Notes under the pieces: generated by a model | What the model saw: the letters and a program-made list of their open reading frames with translations, nothing else | Database searches by the model: none | Told to the model about the DNA's origin: nothing | Shown: in pieces, positions 44,447 to 52,744 of the stretch | Numbering within the stretch: position 1 is the stretch's first letter | How the letters are laid out: every line of letters begins with the position of its first letter | NCBI GenBank assembly: GCA_021324045.1 | Contig: JAJPJV010000003.1 | Coordinates: 119,103 to 183,102, forward strand | Reading direction: 5' to 3' | Length of the DNA: 64,000 nt | Source of the DNA: Actinomycetota bacterium | Lineage (GTDB): Bacteria; Actinomycetota; Acidimicrobiia; Acidimicrobiales; RAAP-2 | Program-made: the position numbers and the translations under genes

Positions 44447-44600
44447 CAGTGCACATCGACGCCAATCGGCCACGCCGATCGCATCGACGTTCACGATCGC
44501 CAATACCGACCGGTTCTGGATCTCCGGTGGCACGCCTGCAACTCGCACCGACCTCGATCGGCGAAGGCAGCTCGGACCGAACGTGTGCGATCATCGACGC

Positions 44601-45356
44601 ATGACCACCTTTGTCCGGACCGAGCGACGTGGCGCGGTGCAGATCGTCACGATCGATCGCCCTGAGCGCCGCAACGCCCTCTGCGCTCTCACGATCGCCG
44701 GGCTCGGCGCGGCCTTCGCCGAGGCTGAAAAGGATCGTTCCGTTCGCGCCGTTGTCTTGACCGGTGCCGGTGATGCCGCCTTCTGCGCAGGCATGGATCT
44801 CAAGGACTTCGGGACCCCACCAGCTGGGTCGGTCGGTCTCGAGGTCTTCACGAACCGCTGCTACCCGAAACCGATTGTCGCCGCCGTGAACGGCGCCGCT
44901 GTCGGCGGTGGTTTCGAGCTCGTTCTGGCCGCCGACCTCGTGATCGCGGCAACGCACGCCTCGTTCTCGGTGCCCGAGGTCCTGCGGGGCCTGGTCGGTG
45001 CAGGCTGCACCACTCGGCTCGCGGCGCGCCTGCCTCCAGTGCTGGTCGCGGAGCTCACCTTGACCGGGCAAAAGATCTCAGCTGCACGCGCCCAGCAGCT
45101 CGGCCTGATCAACGAGGTGGTTCCCACCACTGACCTCCTCGACCGGGCGGTCGCCATGGCCGAACGAGCGATTGCCGGCGCACCCCTTGCGATCCAGATC
45201 ACCAAGGAGCTGATCTTCCGCGAGCGTCGTGAGCACGACGATGCCGAATGGCGAGCCATCCGGGCGCTCGCCGCGCCCGCATTTGCGAGCGAGGACGCCA
45301 AGGAAGGGGTGAAGGCCTTCGCCGAACGTCGGGCGCCGCACTGGACCGGACGTTGA
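44601..45356 (+). CDS. enoyl-CoA hydratase/isomerase family protein
   Basis: A 251-residue crotonase-fold enzyme. The oxyanion hole segments are FCAGMDLKDF and NGAAVGGGFELVLAADL, the catalytic glutamates are in GGFELVLAADL and FSVPEVLRGL, and the C-terminal helices (ITKELIFRERREHDDAEW) are typical. It is downstream of the APH-type kinase and likely acts in beta-oxidation of the same substrate. Hydratase versus isomerase is not settled by sequence. Confidence 0.9.
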   Translation: MTTFVRTERRGAVQIVTIDRPERRNALCALTIAGLGAAFAEAEKDRSVRAVVLTGAGDAAFCAGMDLKDFGTPPAGSVGLEVFTNRCYPKPIVAAVNGAAVGGGFELVLAADLVIAATHASFSVPEVLRGLVGAGCTTRLAARLPPVLVAELTLTGQKISAARAQQLGLINEVVPTTDLLDRAVAMAERAIAGAPLAIQITKELIFRERREHDDAEWRAIRALAAPAFASEDAKEGVKAFAERRAPHWTGR

Positions 45357-45397
45357 CAGGATGCTCCACCAGGCCAACGGGTGCATCCATCGCGCGA

Positions 45398-46150
45398 CTA
45401 GGCGGTCGTCCCCCCGTCCGCAGCGATCACCGCGCCGGTCAGGCGGCAGGCCTCATCGGATGCAACGAAGGCGATCACCGAAGCCACATCCTCAGGTGCG
45501 GCAACGCCAAATGGTGTGATGAAGCGCGCGAGGAGCTCGGAGGGGGCGTCGGGCGGGAACCGCCAGCCGGCGGTCATCTCGGTCTGCATCCCACCTGGGC
45601 TGACCGCGTTCACCCGTATCCCCATCGGCATCAACTCGACCGCGAGTGATTTCGTGAGCATTACCAGGCCCCCCTTCGACGCGCTGTACGGCGCGGCAAA
45701 GGGAAGGCCTTTGGTACCCCCGTCGCTGGCGACATTGACGATGTTTCCCTTGACCCGGACCAGGTGCGGGATTGCCGCCTGGCACGTGAGGAACGGACCC
45801 GTCAAGTTGACCGCAATGATGCGGGACCAGTCCTCGTATCGCACCTCCGTGGTGTGCGAGAACATGCCGATGCCCGCGACGTTGCACAGGGCGTGCAGTC
45901 CGCCGAGATCGGTGGTGAGCGCAGCAAAGGTCTCCTGCACTGCTGTCGGGTCGCTCACGTCGCAGTGATACGCGCGCGCACGGCGGCCTCCTTGGTTCAG
46001 CTCCTTCGCGACCCCCTCGACGCCTTCCAGGTCAATGTCGATGCAGGCGACGACCGCTCCCTCATCTGCAAGGCGCCGGGCCGTCGCACGGCCGAGGCCG
46101 GCCGCGGCACCGGTGACCGCCACGACCCGGCCATCGAAGCGGCCGCTCAT
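45398..46150 (-). CDS. short-chain dehydrogenase/reductase
   Basis: A 250-residue SDR: cofactor motif VTGAAAGLGRA, NVAGIGMFS, catalytic serine in NVASDGGT, YSASKGGLVML, ending AADGGTTA. Start at ATG 46150, which overlaps the stop of the upstream cupin gene (ATGA); a longer frame would begin inside that gene. Likely partner of the cupin protein in a small catabolic operon. Substrate unknown. Confidence 0.9.
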   Translation of the reverse strand: MSGRFDGRVVAVTGAAAGLGRATARRLADEGAVVACIDIDLEGVEGVAKELNQGGRRARAYHCDVSDPTAVQETFAALTTDLGGLHALCNVAGIGMFSHTTEVRYEDWSRIIAVNLTGPFLTCQAAIPHLVRVKGNIVNVASDGGTKGLPFAAPYSASKGGLVMLTKSLAVELMPMGIRVNAVSPGGMQTEMTAGWRFPPDAPSELLARFITPFGVAAPEDVASVIAFVASDEACRLTGAVIAADGGTTA

Positions 46151-46611
46151 CCGAACAGCTGCGGCTGCCCGGCATGGATCTCGAGCCATTCGGCCCCGTC
46201 CTCGCCGGCTCTCCACGAGTATGGTCGGTTCGGGCTGTAGTAGCCCATGCCCGCGCTCGTCACACGGTTGCCGTAGATGAGCGAGCCACGCAGCACATAA
46301 GTGATCTGATGGGTTCCGTGGCGGTGCGGCTTGACCCGCTCACCGGGCCCGACCTTCTCATGGAAAACCGAGAGTTCGGGAGACACCAGGATCGTCTTGG
46401 TCACCAAGTCGCGGCCGAAAGCGTCCAGCACACGCTCCGCAGTCTCCTCGTCGAGGTTCTTTGCCATCTCGGCGATCGAAACAGCTGGAATCTCCTCGAT
46501 CGAGTAGAAAAAGGCGCGACCAGCGTCACCACCTGCCCCCGGAGGGCCCGATGCCTCGTCGTGGGTGACTTCAGGCGTTCCCAGGCCAGCGCTCGACTCG
46601 GACTCGATCAT
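46147..46611 (-). CDS. cupin-domain protein
   Basis: A 154-residue single-domain cupin. The metal motif is GERVKPHRHGTHQITYVLRG (H-x-H-x3-Q where many cupins have glutamate), followed by SAGMGYYSPNRPYSWRAG and a second cupin motif ending EWLEIHAG. Members bind metal and act as dioxygenases, isomerases or sugar-binding sensors. It overlaps the downstream SDR by 4 bp. The Gln in place of Glu may alter the metal site. Confidence 0.85.
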   Translation of the reverse strand: MIESESSAGLGTPEVTHDEASGPPGAGGDAGRAFFYSIEEIPAVSIAEMAKNLDEETAERVLDAFGRDLVTKTILVSPELSVFHEKVGPGERVKPHRHGTHQITYVLRGSLIYGNRVTSAGMGYYSPNRPYSWRAGEDGAEWLEIHAGQPQLFG

Positions 46612-46673
46612 CGCTCCCCTCCCATGGCGTCCCAGGGCCCTTCGCCCTTCGATGGTACTGACCGAAGAGCCGG

Positions 46674-47195
46674 TCAGTGGGACGAGGGATCTGGTGGGGC
46701 GAACCGCGCTGCCGTGAAGGCGATGAGCAGAGGAACGTCGAGGGCGAAGATGACGAGCATCAGCGTGACGACCGCGAGCGGACCTCCCCTGGTGTGGTCC
46801 CTCACGAAGGCGAACTCGATCATCCCCGCTGAGACGACGTAGGCAAGCAGGGCCCACCGCGCAACCAGGAAGAACCTGCTCCACGCGAAACTCTTGATGC
46901 GACCGAGCATGGCGGCTGCAGCCGCGAGGAGGCACGCACTCAGTACCAACAGAGCGATCGGCCCAGGAAGCGGTGGGCGCCGCGGGACGTACGACGCCAT
47001 GACGATGCCCCCGATGACCACCAGCCCCAGCGACGCGATCGCCAGGATCGTGATCGGCGGCAGGGACGTGCCGTCTCCGCCGCTGGGATCTGCCTCGTGA
47101 CGCAACTCGCCGAGCTCGGGAGTGGCCGTGTTCGCTGCGGTCCCGTTACCGGAAGCCTCGTGCCCGCTCATCGTGTTGCTCATGGTGTCGCTCAT
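46674..47195 (-). CDS. small integral membrane protein, four predicted helices
   Basis: A 173-residue protein with a polar N-terminus followed by four hydrophobic stretches: ITILAIASLGLVVIGGIVMA, PIALLVLSACLLAAAAAM, LVARWALLAYVVSAGMIEF and LAVVTLMLVIFALDVPLLIA. The N-terminus holds three in-register ATG-AGC repeats (MSDTMSNTMSGHE), so the exact start among them is uncertain. It overlaps the upstream membrane gene by ATGA, implying a paired function. No family match recognised. Confidence 0.6.
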   Translation of the reverse strand: MSDTMSNTMSGHEASGNGTAANTATPELGELRHEADPSGGDGTSLPPITILAIASLGLVVIGGIVMASYVPRRPPLPGPIALLVLSACLLAAAAAMLGRIKSFAWSRFFLVARWALLAYVVSAGMIEFAFVRDHTRGGPLAVVTLMLVIFALDVPLLIAFTAARFAPPDPSSH

Positions 47196-47794
47196 TGTGT
47201 CGCCACCCGGGTCATGATGATGAGCGTTGCCACCTGCATCAGGCCGGTGATCCCGGCAGTGTAGATGAAGCGCTTCATCAATCGACCGATGACTGCACCG
47301 TTCGGCTGGGGCCTTCTCATCTCGAAGAGCACGGCAATGTTTGCAGGCTCGAGGACGCCGAGTGCGATCACCGCCATGACGCCGACCACGATGAACGACG
47401 CCATCAGCCAGGGGTGGTTGGGGTTCGAGCTCGCAAGGTTGCCGTACTTCAGGGCGACCTGGAAGCCAGCGGCCAACGTCATGAGCACAAGCGTCGGCAT
47501 GAGCAGCACCATCTTGGGCATGAACCGGGCCATGAACTCGGCTCGCGCCGGGATCGACAAGCGACCGATGATCGGGCCGACGACCAGGCCGACGAAGAGG
47601 TCGATGGCTGTCCATAGCGCTCCACCCGCGACATGGCTGAACATGAGCGCCCAGGTCCAGTTGCCGGCGATCGCGACGATCACGAAGATGACAACAGCTC
47701 CAACGATGGGCAACCCCTTCAATGGGACGATCTGGATCGGGCGCTGTTCAGTCTGGGGAACCGGCGCCTCTCTCAGCAATGTGGCGTCCGCCAA
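47192..47794 (-). CDS. integral membrane protein, about five helices
   Basis: A 200-residue hydrophobic protein: LPIVGAVVIFVIVAIA, LWTAIDLFVGLVVGPIIG, VLLMPTLVLMTLAAGFQVAL, WLMASFIVVGVMAVIALGVL and TAGITGLMQVATLIIMTRVA. I place the start at a TTG with a GGGAGGTGAG ribosome site eight bases upstream, rather than a TTG 27 bases further upstream with no such site. It is first of a pair of overlapping membrane genes. Function unknown; some resemblance to CopD/DUF2269-type proteins. Confidence 0.6.
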   Translation of the reverse strand: MADATLLREAPVPQTEQRPIQIVPLKGLPIVGAVVIFVIVAIAGNWTWALMFSHVAGGALWTAIDLFVGLVVGPIIGRLSIPARAEFMARFMPKMVLLMPTLVLMTLAAGFQVALKYGNLASSNPNHPWLMASFIVVGVMAVIALGVLEPANIAVLFEMRRPQPNGAVIGRLMKRFIYTAGITGLMQVATLIIMTRVATQ

Positions 47795-47939
47795 GTGCTC
47801 ACCTCCCACTCGCTCCCCCAAGCTCGAGAGAGCCCTCAGACTACCCCTCGCCTCGTCGAGGACGCTTCGGCACCGGAGTTTACCCCGGCTCCCTCCCCAG
47901 CGCCGGGGACGCTATCCGACCACCTCGACCCTGGAGCGC

Positions 47940-48791
47940 TCAGGAAGCAGACTGAGTCCTTCGCTCTGCCCACTGACGGGGCCGGTTCGAGCCGCGTTCT
48001 TCACGAAGGCGTTGCACATCAGAGGTGTGTCCTGCCACGGTGAGGAGGTCGTTGGACATCTGCATCAGCATGCGCATGCCCATCTGTTCCCACGCCCGCT
48101 TGAGCAGCGCCTTGGTGGCCATCAAGGTGCTAAGCGGCGCCTGGGCGACCTGGCGAGCCAGGTTTTCCACCGTCTCTTCGAGCCGTTCGCGGGGAACCAC
48201 CTCGTTCACCAGGCCATACTGGAGCGCATCCTGGGCGCTGAGCGTCTGGGCCGTGTAGAGGTAGCGCGCAGCCCGCTTCCAGTTCATGAAGACATAAGGC
48301 TCGATCATGGTCTCACCACCGGGTAGGCCCAAGCCCTGGACCAACGGCATCTGGAAATACGCGTCCTCAGAGGCAATCGTCATGTCCGTCAGCAAGCCGT
48401 AGTAGGTGCCCCCTCCCAGGCAATACCCGTGGACCTGGGCGATCGTCGGCTTGGGGAACTCCCAGAGGTGCAGCACCGGCCAGACGAACAAATCGAGCTG
48501 GCCCTTCCACGCTGAGCCGGTGTGCTGGAACGAGTGAAAGAAATCGGGATAGACCACTTCCTGGTCGCCGGCGAAGATCGCGTGACCTGCGCAGAACCCC
48601 TTCCCGTTCGCCTTCAAAATGACGACCTTGACGTCGTAGTCCCGGTCAGCCTCGTCCAGGCAGGCGTCGACGTCCCAGGCAAGCCTGGAGTCCTGCACGT
48701 TGGCCTTCTCGGGATAGTTCAGGATGATTCGCGCAATCCCGGCATCGGCGTCTTTCTCATAGATGACTCGCTCCAGCGTTTTCGTCTCCAT
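47940..48791 (-). CDS. enoyl-CoA hydratase/isomerase family protein
   Basis: A 283-residue crotonase-fold protein with FCAGHAIFAGDQEV, VHGYCLGGGTYYGLLTDM and AYFQMPLVQGLGLPGGE. It is longer than a simple hydratase and its C-terminus (ATKALLKRAWEQMGMRML) is helical. The second oxyanion/glutamate region departs from consensus, so a non-hydratase role such as hydrolase or isomerase is possible. Two adjacent ATGs compete; the second has the better GGGAGG spacing. Confidence 0.82.
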   Translation of the reverse strand: METKTLERVIYEKDADAGIARIILNYPEKANVQDSRLAWDVDACLDEADRDYDVKVVILKANGKGFCAGHAIFAGDQEVVYPDFFHSFQHTGSAWKGQLDLFVWPVLHLWEFPKPTIAQVHGYCLGGGTYYGLLTDMTIASEDAYFQMPLVQGLGLPGGETMIEPYVFMNWKRAARYLYTAQTLSAQDALQYGLVNEVVPRERLEETVENLARQVAQAPLSTLMATKALLKRAWEQMGMRMLMQMSNDLLTVAGHTSDVQRLREERGSNRPRQWAERRTQSAS

Positions 48792-48794
48792 CAT

Positions 48795-50214
48795 TTCCTC
48801 CCTCGCGGCGGCTCCGACGCATTCGACGGCTCGGTTCGGGATTGACGATACCGCTTCGGTAGTTTGCGCTCCGACAAGCGCACCGAGCACGAAGCCCACA
48901 ACGCAGCGCGCCACGCTTGGTCCGGCAGGATGTTCGTCACGTAGCGACGCAGAGGTCGGGGACGCAGTGCGCACCTCGAGCCCATCTCCGCTGGCCACGA
49001 GGTGATCGCACTCCGAAGCGACAGGACCGCCGTGGACGAAGAAGCGGCTCCGTGGCTACCGGGCCCATCCCAAGCGGACTGATGTCGAACTCTTGCAACT
49101 CGCATCCGCAGTCCTGCAGGGTCATGGTCTCGCCCCAGCTGCGAATCTGGGGGCCACGGTTGCCTGTCGGGGCAGACGATCTCGAGCCCAGAGGCCGTCT
49201 CATGGCGTCGCTACGGAGCCAGCACGCGTGCTCGCCAAGCGCCATGGAGCGCGGACCATGCGCTCGATCACTGCAGTCGCACTCCGAGGCAGCTGCGCCT
49301 CCGGACAACCGAGCACATCGGTTGAGGTCGGGCATCGATCCGCTCAAAGCGCAGGCGCTCGGTGTCGTCCGGTCCATCGTGGCGACCGGCGATGCGCCGT
49401 GAGGGGAGCAGGCTTCCGATCTCGATCAGGTCCCCGGAATTCACGATTTGGGACGCACCCTCGGGGACGCGATTGACAGGCAACGTCGGTGAAGCGTTCG
49501 CTCGCGACTGGGAGGCGATGGCGGTCGAGCCAGGAAAGCGAGCCGTCGGAAGGAGGCCGACCAGCTCTCGACCCGGCCACTGCGGGGTGATCCTCCGAAC
49601 CCTCCGAAAGCTTGGTGAAACGAGCGTAGGGAGCTTCTGCGCAGGGAACGGAAGGAACGCAACCTCGAAGAACTCGAACTCCTGGCTTGCGACCCGAGGC
49701 GCGGACGCCCCATCGACCGCTCTGCTGAGAGGACGAGTCGACCTGGTTCCACAAGATCCCAGCTCGGTTTCCGAGGAGCATCTTGAACTCAGGGAGCGCT
49801 CGGATCTTTAGAACGCGTTGGGGAACAGCCCAAATCCGGTGACGAGCTCTCCTCCATTGGGTGCACGGCGAAAAGGCGTTGGGCCCCAGTCGATGCAAGG
49901 CGGATGCGATGACACGGCGGGAGGTAGATGGGTCGTGAATTCCTGCGAGGCGGGCGACCGAAGGCCGAAACGATCAGGGTAACGATGAGACGCGACGACG
50001 TTGTCGATCCTACGGGAACGAGTCGCGCCTGCGCCGAGCCCAGGCACGCACGGCGGTGCCCGCCTCGAACGGGTCGAAGAAGACCCGGCTCATGCGGGAG
50101 TCACCGTCGAGCGCAACGAGCACTGATGCATGACTGGGCAATGTGGTCCGCAATGTCGCAACCCTCCCCACGTGCCGCCAGGTGACACCTGCCGCTGCCG
50201 GTAACCTCGTAGTG
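48795..50214. other. 1.4-kb gene-poor stretch, possibly decayed
   Basis: No frame in this stretch gives a recognisable family or normal actinobacterial codon pattern over more than about 40 residues; the long open frames on both strands have arginine/serine-rich, non-conserved translations. Base composition is somewhat more even than in flanking genes. I could not identify any homologous fragment, unlike the two clear pseudogene sites elsewhere in the window. Confidence 0.4.
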
Positions 50215-51387
50215 ATGCTGGCAGGAGAAGCCCTTGCGCTCACGGCAGATCCTCTCGTGGCAGCACGGCAGGTCGTCGGGGGGGCGCGCAGGCCTCTCGG
50301 TGACCGGACTCCGTCGTTGGGGGTCCTCTTCGCCTCGCCCCACTTCTTCAACACGGCCGAAACCCTCCTTTCCGCCGTGATGGAAGAGCTCGGACCGATC
50401 GCGCTGGTCGGCTGTGTCGCCGAATCGGTGATTGCGGGAAGCCGCGAGATTGAGGCCGAACCGGCCGTCGCGCTGTGGCTCGCGGCCGACCTCGGCCAGG
50501 TCGAGACGTTCGCCATGGAATTCGTGGGCACACCGGCTGGGGGTGCATATGGCGGTTACCAGTTCGGGCAACAGCTCGGAGGCGCCTACCTGCTGATCTG
50601 CGATCCGTTCACCTTCCCGGTACAAGACCTCTTGACGCATCTCAACGCAGATGCGGCAGGGACCGTCATCATCGGGGGCCTCGCCAGCGGGGGGATGCAT
50701 GCCCGCCAGAACCGATTGTTCCTTGATGGCAAGGTTCTCCACAGCGGTGCAGTCGGCGTTCACCTGGCTGAAACCGAAATCCACGCTGTCGTGTCGCAAG
50801 GTTGCCGACCCATTGGCAGCCCGCTGACGATTACCGCCGCCGAAGGCAACGTGATCCGAGAGCTCGGCGGACGGCCACCGCTTTCCCGTCTCCAGGACCT
50901 CGCACGAACGCTTTCAATCCGGGATCAACAGTTGCTCGCTCACGGCTTGCAGATCGGCAAGGTCATCAATGAGTACCAAGCCGACTGGCGCCAAGGCGAG
51001 TTCTTGATTCGCGGGATCGTCGGAGTCGAACCCAAATCAGGTGCACTCGCGATCGGCGACCAGGTTGCCGTCGGCCAAACGGTCCAGTTCCATGTGCGCG
51101 ACGCCGATTCCGCCGACCAGGACCTCCGGTCTGCGCTCGAAAGCGCACGGGCTGTCATCGGGCATCGCCGAGTCGCAGGGGCCTTGCTCTTCACTTGCAA
51201 TGGACGTGGGTCCCGACTCTTCCCTGCGCCTGACCATGACGCTCGACTCCTCCAAGAAGTGCTTGGAACGACCGCCATGGTGGGCTTCTTCTGCGCTGGA
51301 GAGCTCGGGCCGGTGGGAGGCCAGAACTTCCTGCATGGCTTCAGCGCGTCAATCGCCTTGTTCCCCGAGGCCCCGTCGGCAGCGTAA
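50215..51387 (+). CDS. FIST signal-transduction domain protein
   Basis: A 390-residue protein with an N-terminal FIST domain (LGVLFASPHFFNTAETLL, then LVGCVAESVIAGSREIE) and a C-terminal FIST_C domain (CNGRGSRLFPAPDHDARL, then GFFCAGELGPVGGQNFLHGF). FIST domains sense small ligands, probably amino acids, and usually precede signalling outputs; here the protein is stand-alone and cytoplasmic. ATG at 50215 begins the first domain; a GTG one codon earlier is equally possible. The next gene, 90 bp on, is an ECF sigma factor. Confidence 0.88.
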   Translation: MLAGEALALTADPLVAARQVVGGARRPLGDRTPSLGVLFASPHFFNTAETLLSAVMEELGPIALVGCVAESVIAGSREIEAEPAVALWLAADLGQVETFAMEFVGTPAGGAYGGYQFGQQLGGAYLLICDPFTFPVQDLLTHLNADAAGTVIIGGLASGGMHARQNRLFLDGKVLHSGAVGVHLAETEIHAVVSQGCRPIGSPLTITAAEGNVIRELGGRPPLSRLQDLARTLSIRDQQLLAHGLQIGKVINEYQADWRQGEFLIRGIVGVEPKSGALAIGDQVAVGQTVQFHVRDADSADQDLRSALESARAVIGHRRVAGALLFTCNGRGSRLFPAPDHDARLLQEVLGTTAMVGFFCAGELGPVGGQNFLHGFSASIALFPEAPSAA

Positions 51388-51476
51388 GGCCTACGCGTCG
51401 GGTAAGTTGCCCAACGGAGCCACCCCCTGGACGTGGCGATCCACGGCTGGGGAACCGGGACATCGGGGGCCCGTGC

Positions 51477-52724
51477 ATGGCAGAACGAGACAGGGCGCTG
51501 GGTGCCCGCGGAGGGGTCGACTTCAAAGGCGATCGGCACCTCGTCGAACGCTGCCAGGATGGTGATGGCTCAGCATTCGCCGAGCTGTTCTCGCGCTATC
51601 ACGACCGTCTCTATCACTTCTGTCTTCGACGCCTCACTGACGCCTCCGAGGCGGAGGACGTGACCCAGGAGGCCTTTCTCAGGGCATGGAGAGCGCTCCC
51701 TTCGCTTGCGGGCGAACGGCGGTTCTATCCGTGGCTCACGGTCATCGCCGGCAACCTGTGCACCGATGCGCTCCGCCAGAGGGTACGCAGTGCCGCTCCG
51801 AACCGGATCCTGGACGACCTCGGATCCGATCGCAGCAGGCCCGAACGCGCACCAGCCGGGCCAAGCCCCGAAGAGTCCGTCATGGCTACCTTCGACGCCC
51901 AACTCGCTTCACGGGCGCTCGGTCGACTCTCACCCCGCCATCGATGGGTCCTCTGGCTCCGAGAGGAGGCCGGCTTGTCGTACGCGGAGATCGCCCACGC
52001 CGAAGGGGTTCGCACCACGACGATCGAGACCCTGCTTTGGCGCGCCCGCCAGGCCTTGAAACGGGAATACTCGGCACTGGCGAACACCAAGGTCTTTGGC
52101 GGTCTGCTGGTGATCGGCGCCATGGGACGCGACGCGATGCGCTGGGCTACCCGCCGGATGGCCCTGCTCCGGGTCTTCCCGGCCTCCGGACGGGCTCGCG
52201 AGCTCTTGGCGCTCACCCTCACCTCAGGTGCGCTCACGAGCGCTGCAGTCGTCCAGACGCCATACACGCCGTCTCCTCCGTCCCCAGTACTCAGCTCCCC
52301 AGCCCCCGCGATCACTGACGGCAACGGGGGAAGCACGCCTTCGAGCGGCCGTCAAGCACCAGATGTCGAGATGCCCGCGACTGGTCCCTTAGACAGCGCA
52401 CCGCCCCTGCCGGGCCCTGCGGTTGCTTCAACAGCGGTCACGCCTACTGGGGTCGTTTCGGTCGCGGTCACACCCGCTGGGGCTGCCATGACTGGGACCG
52501 CGCCACTCGGACTCCCGCCGTTGACCAATACCGCCGTGGCGCCCACCACGACCCAACTCCTGCGCCCGCCTCAAACCCTCCCTTCACCGGTGACCGTCGA
52601 GGGTGCGGGAATAGGGACAGGAATAGGAGCAGGAATAGGGATCAGTAGTCCATCCGGGTGGGGGCCGTCTTCGCTGCTCTCGGTCATCTCGGCGTTCCAG
52701 TGGACCGGTCACGGTCTTCCCTGA
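51477..52724 (+). CDS. ECF sigma factor with membrane-anchored C-terminal extension
   Basis: A 415-residue sigma-70-family protein. Region 2 is DVTQEAFLRAWRALP (residues about 62-76) and region 4 is LSYAEIAHAEGVRTTTIETL (about 165-184). Beyond about residue 200 a hydrophobic segment (ELLALTLTSGALTSAAVV) leads into a 150-residue Thr/Pro/Ala-rich tail that should lie outside the membrane. No anti-sigma gene is adjacent, so the tail may do the regulating. It follows a FIST sensor gene by 89 bp. Confidence 0.82.
   Translation: MAERDRALGARGGVDFKGDRHLVERCQDGDGSAFAELFSRYHDRLYHFCLRRLTDASEAEDVTQEAFLRAWRALPSLAGERRFYPWLTVIAGNLCTDALRQRVRSAAPNRILDDLGSDRSRPERAPAGPSPEESVMATFDAQLASRALGRLSPRHRWVLWLREEAGLSYAEIAHAEGVRTTTIETLLWRARQALKREYSALANTKVFGGLLVIGAMGRDAMRWATRRMALLRVFPASGRARELLALTLTSGALTSAAVVQTPYTPSPPSPVLSSPAPAITDGNGGSTPSSGRQAPDVEMPATGPLDSAPPLPGPAVASTAVTPTGVVSVAVTPAGAAMTGTAPLGLPPLTNTAVAPTTTQLLRPPQTLPSPVTVEGAGIGTGIGAGIGISSPSGWGPSSLLSVISAFQWTGHGLP
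52608..52644 (+). repeat. 12-bp tandem repeat inside the sigma-factor tail
   Basis: Three near-identical 12-bp units (GGAATAGGGACA, GGAATAGGAGCA, GGAATAGGGATC) encode the GIGTGIGAGIG run near the end of the sigma-factor tail. Such in-frame repeats tend to vary in copy number between strains. Confidence 0.7.
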
Positions 52725-52744
52725 GGGCGACGCACCACCGATCG

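Noticed and set aside
49362..49811. 149-codon plus-strand frame in the gene-poor stretch
   Set aside because: Serine/arginine-rich with no motif; opposing frames are equally open, so it is likely chance in GC-rich DNA.
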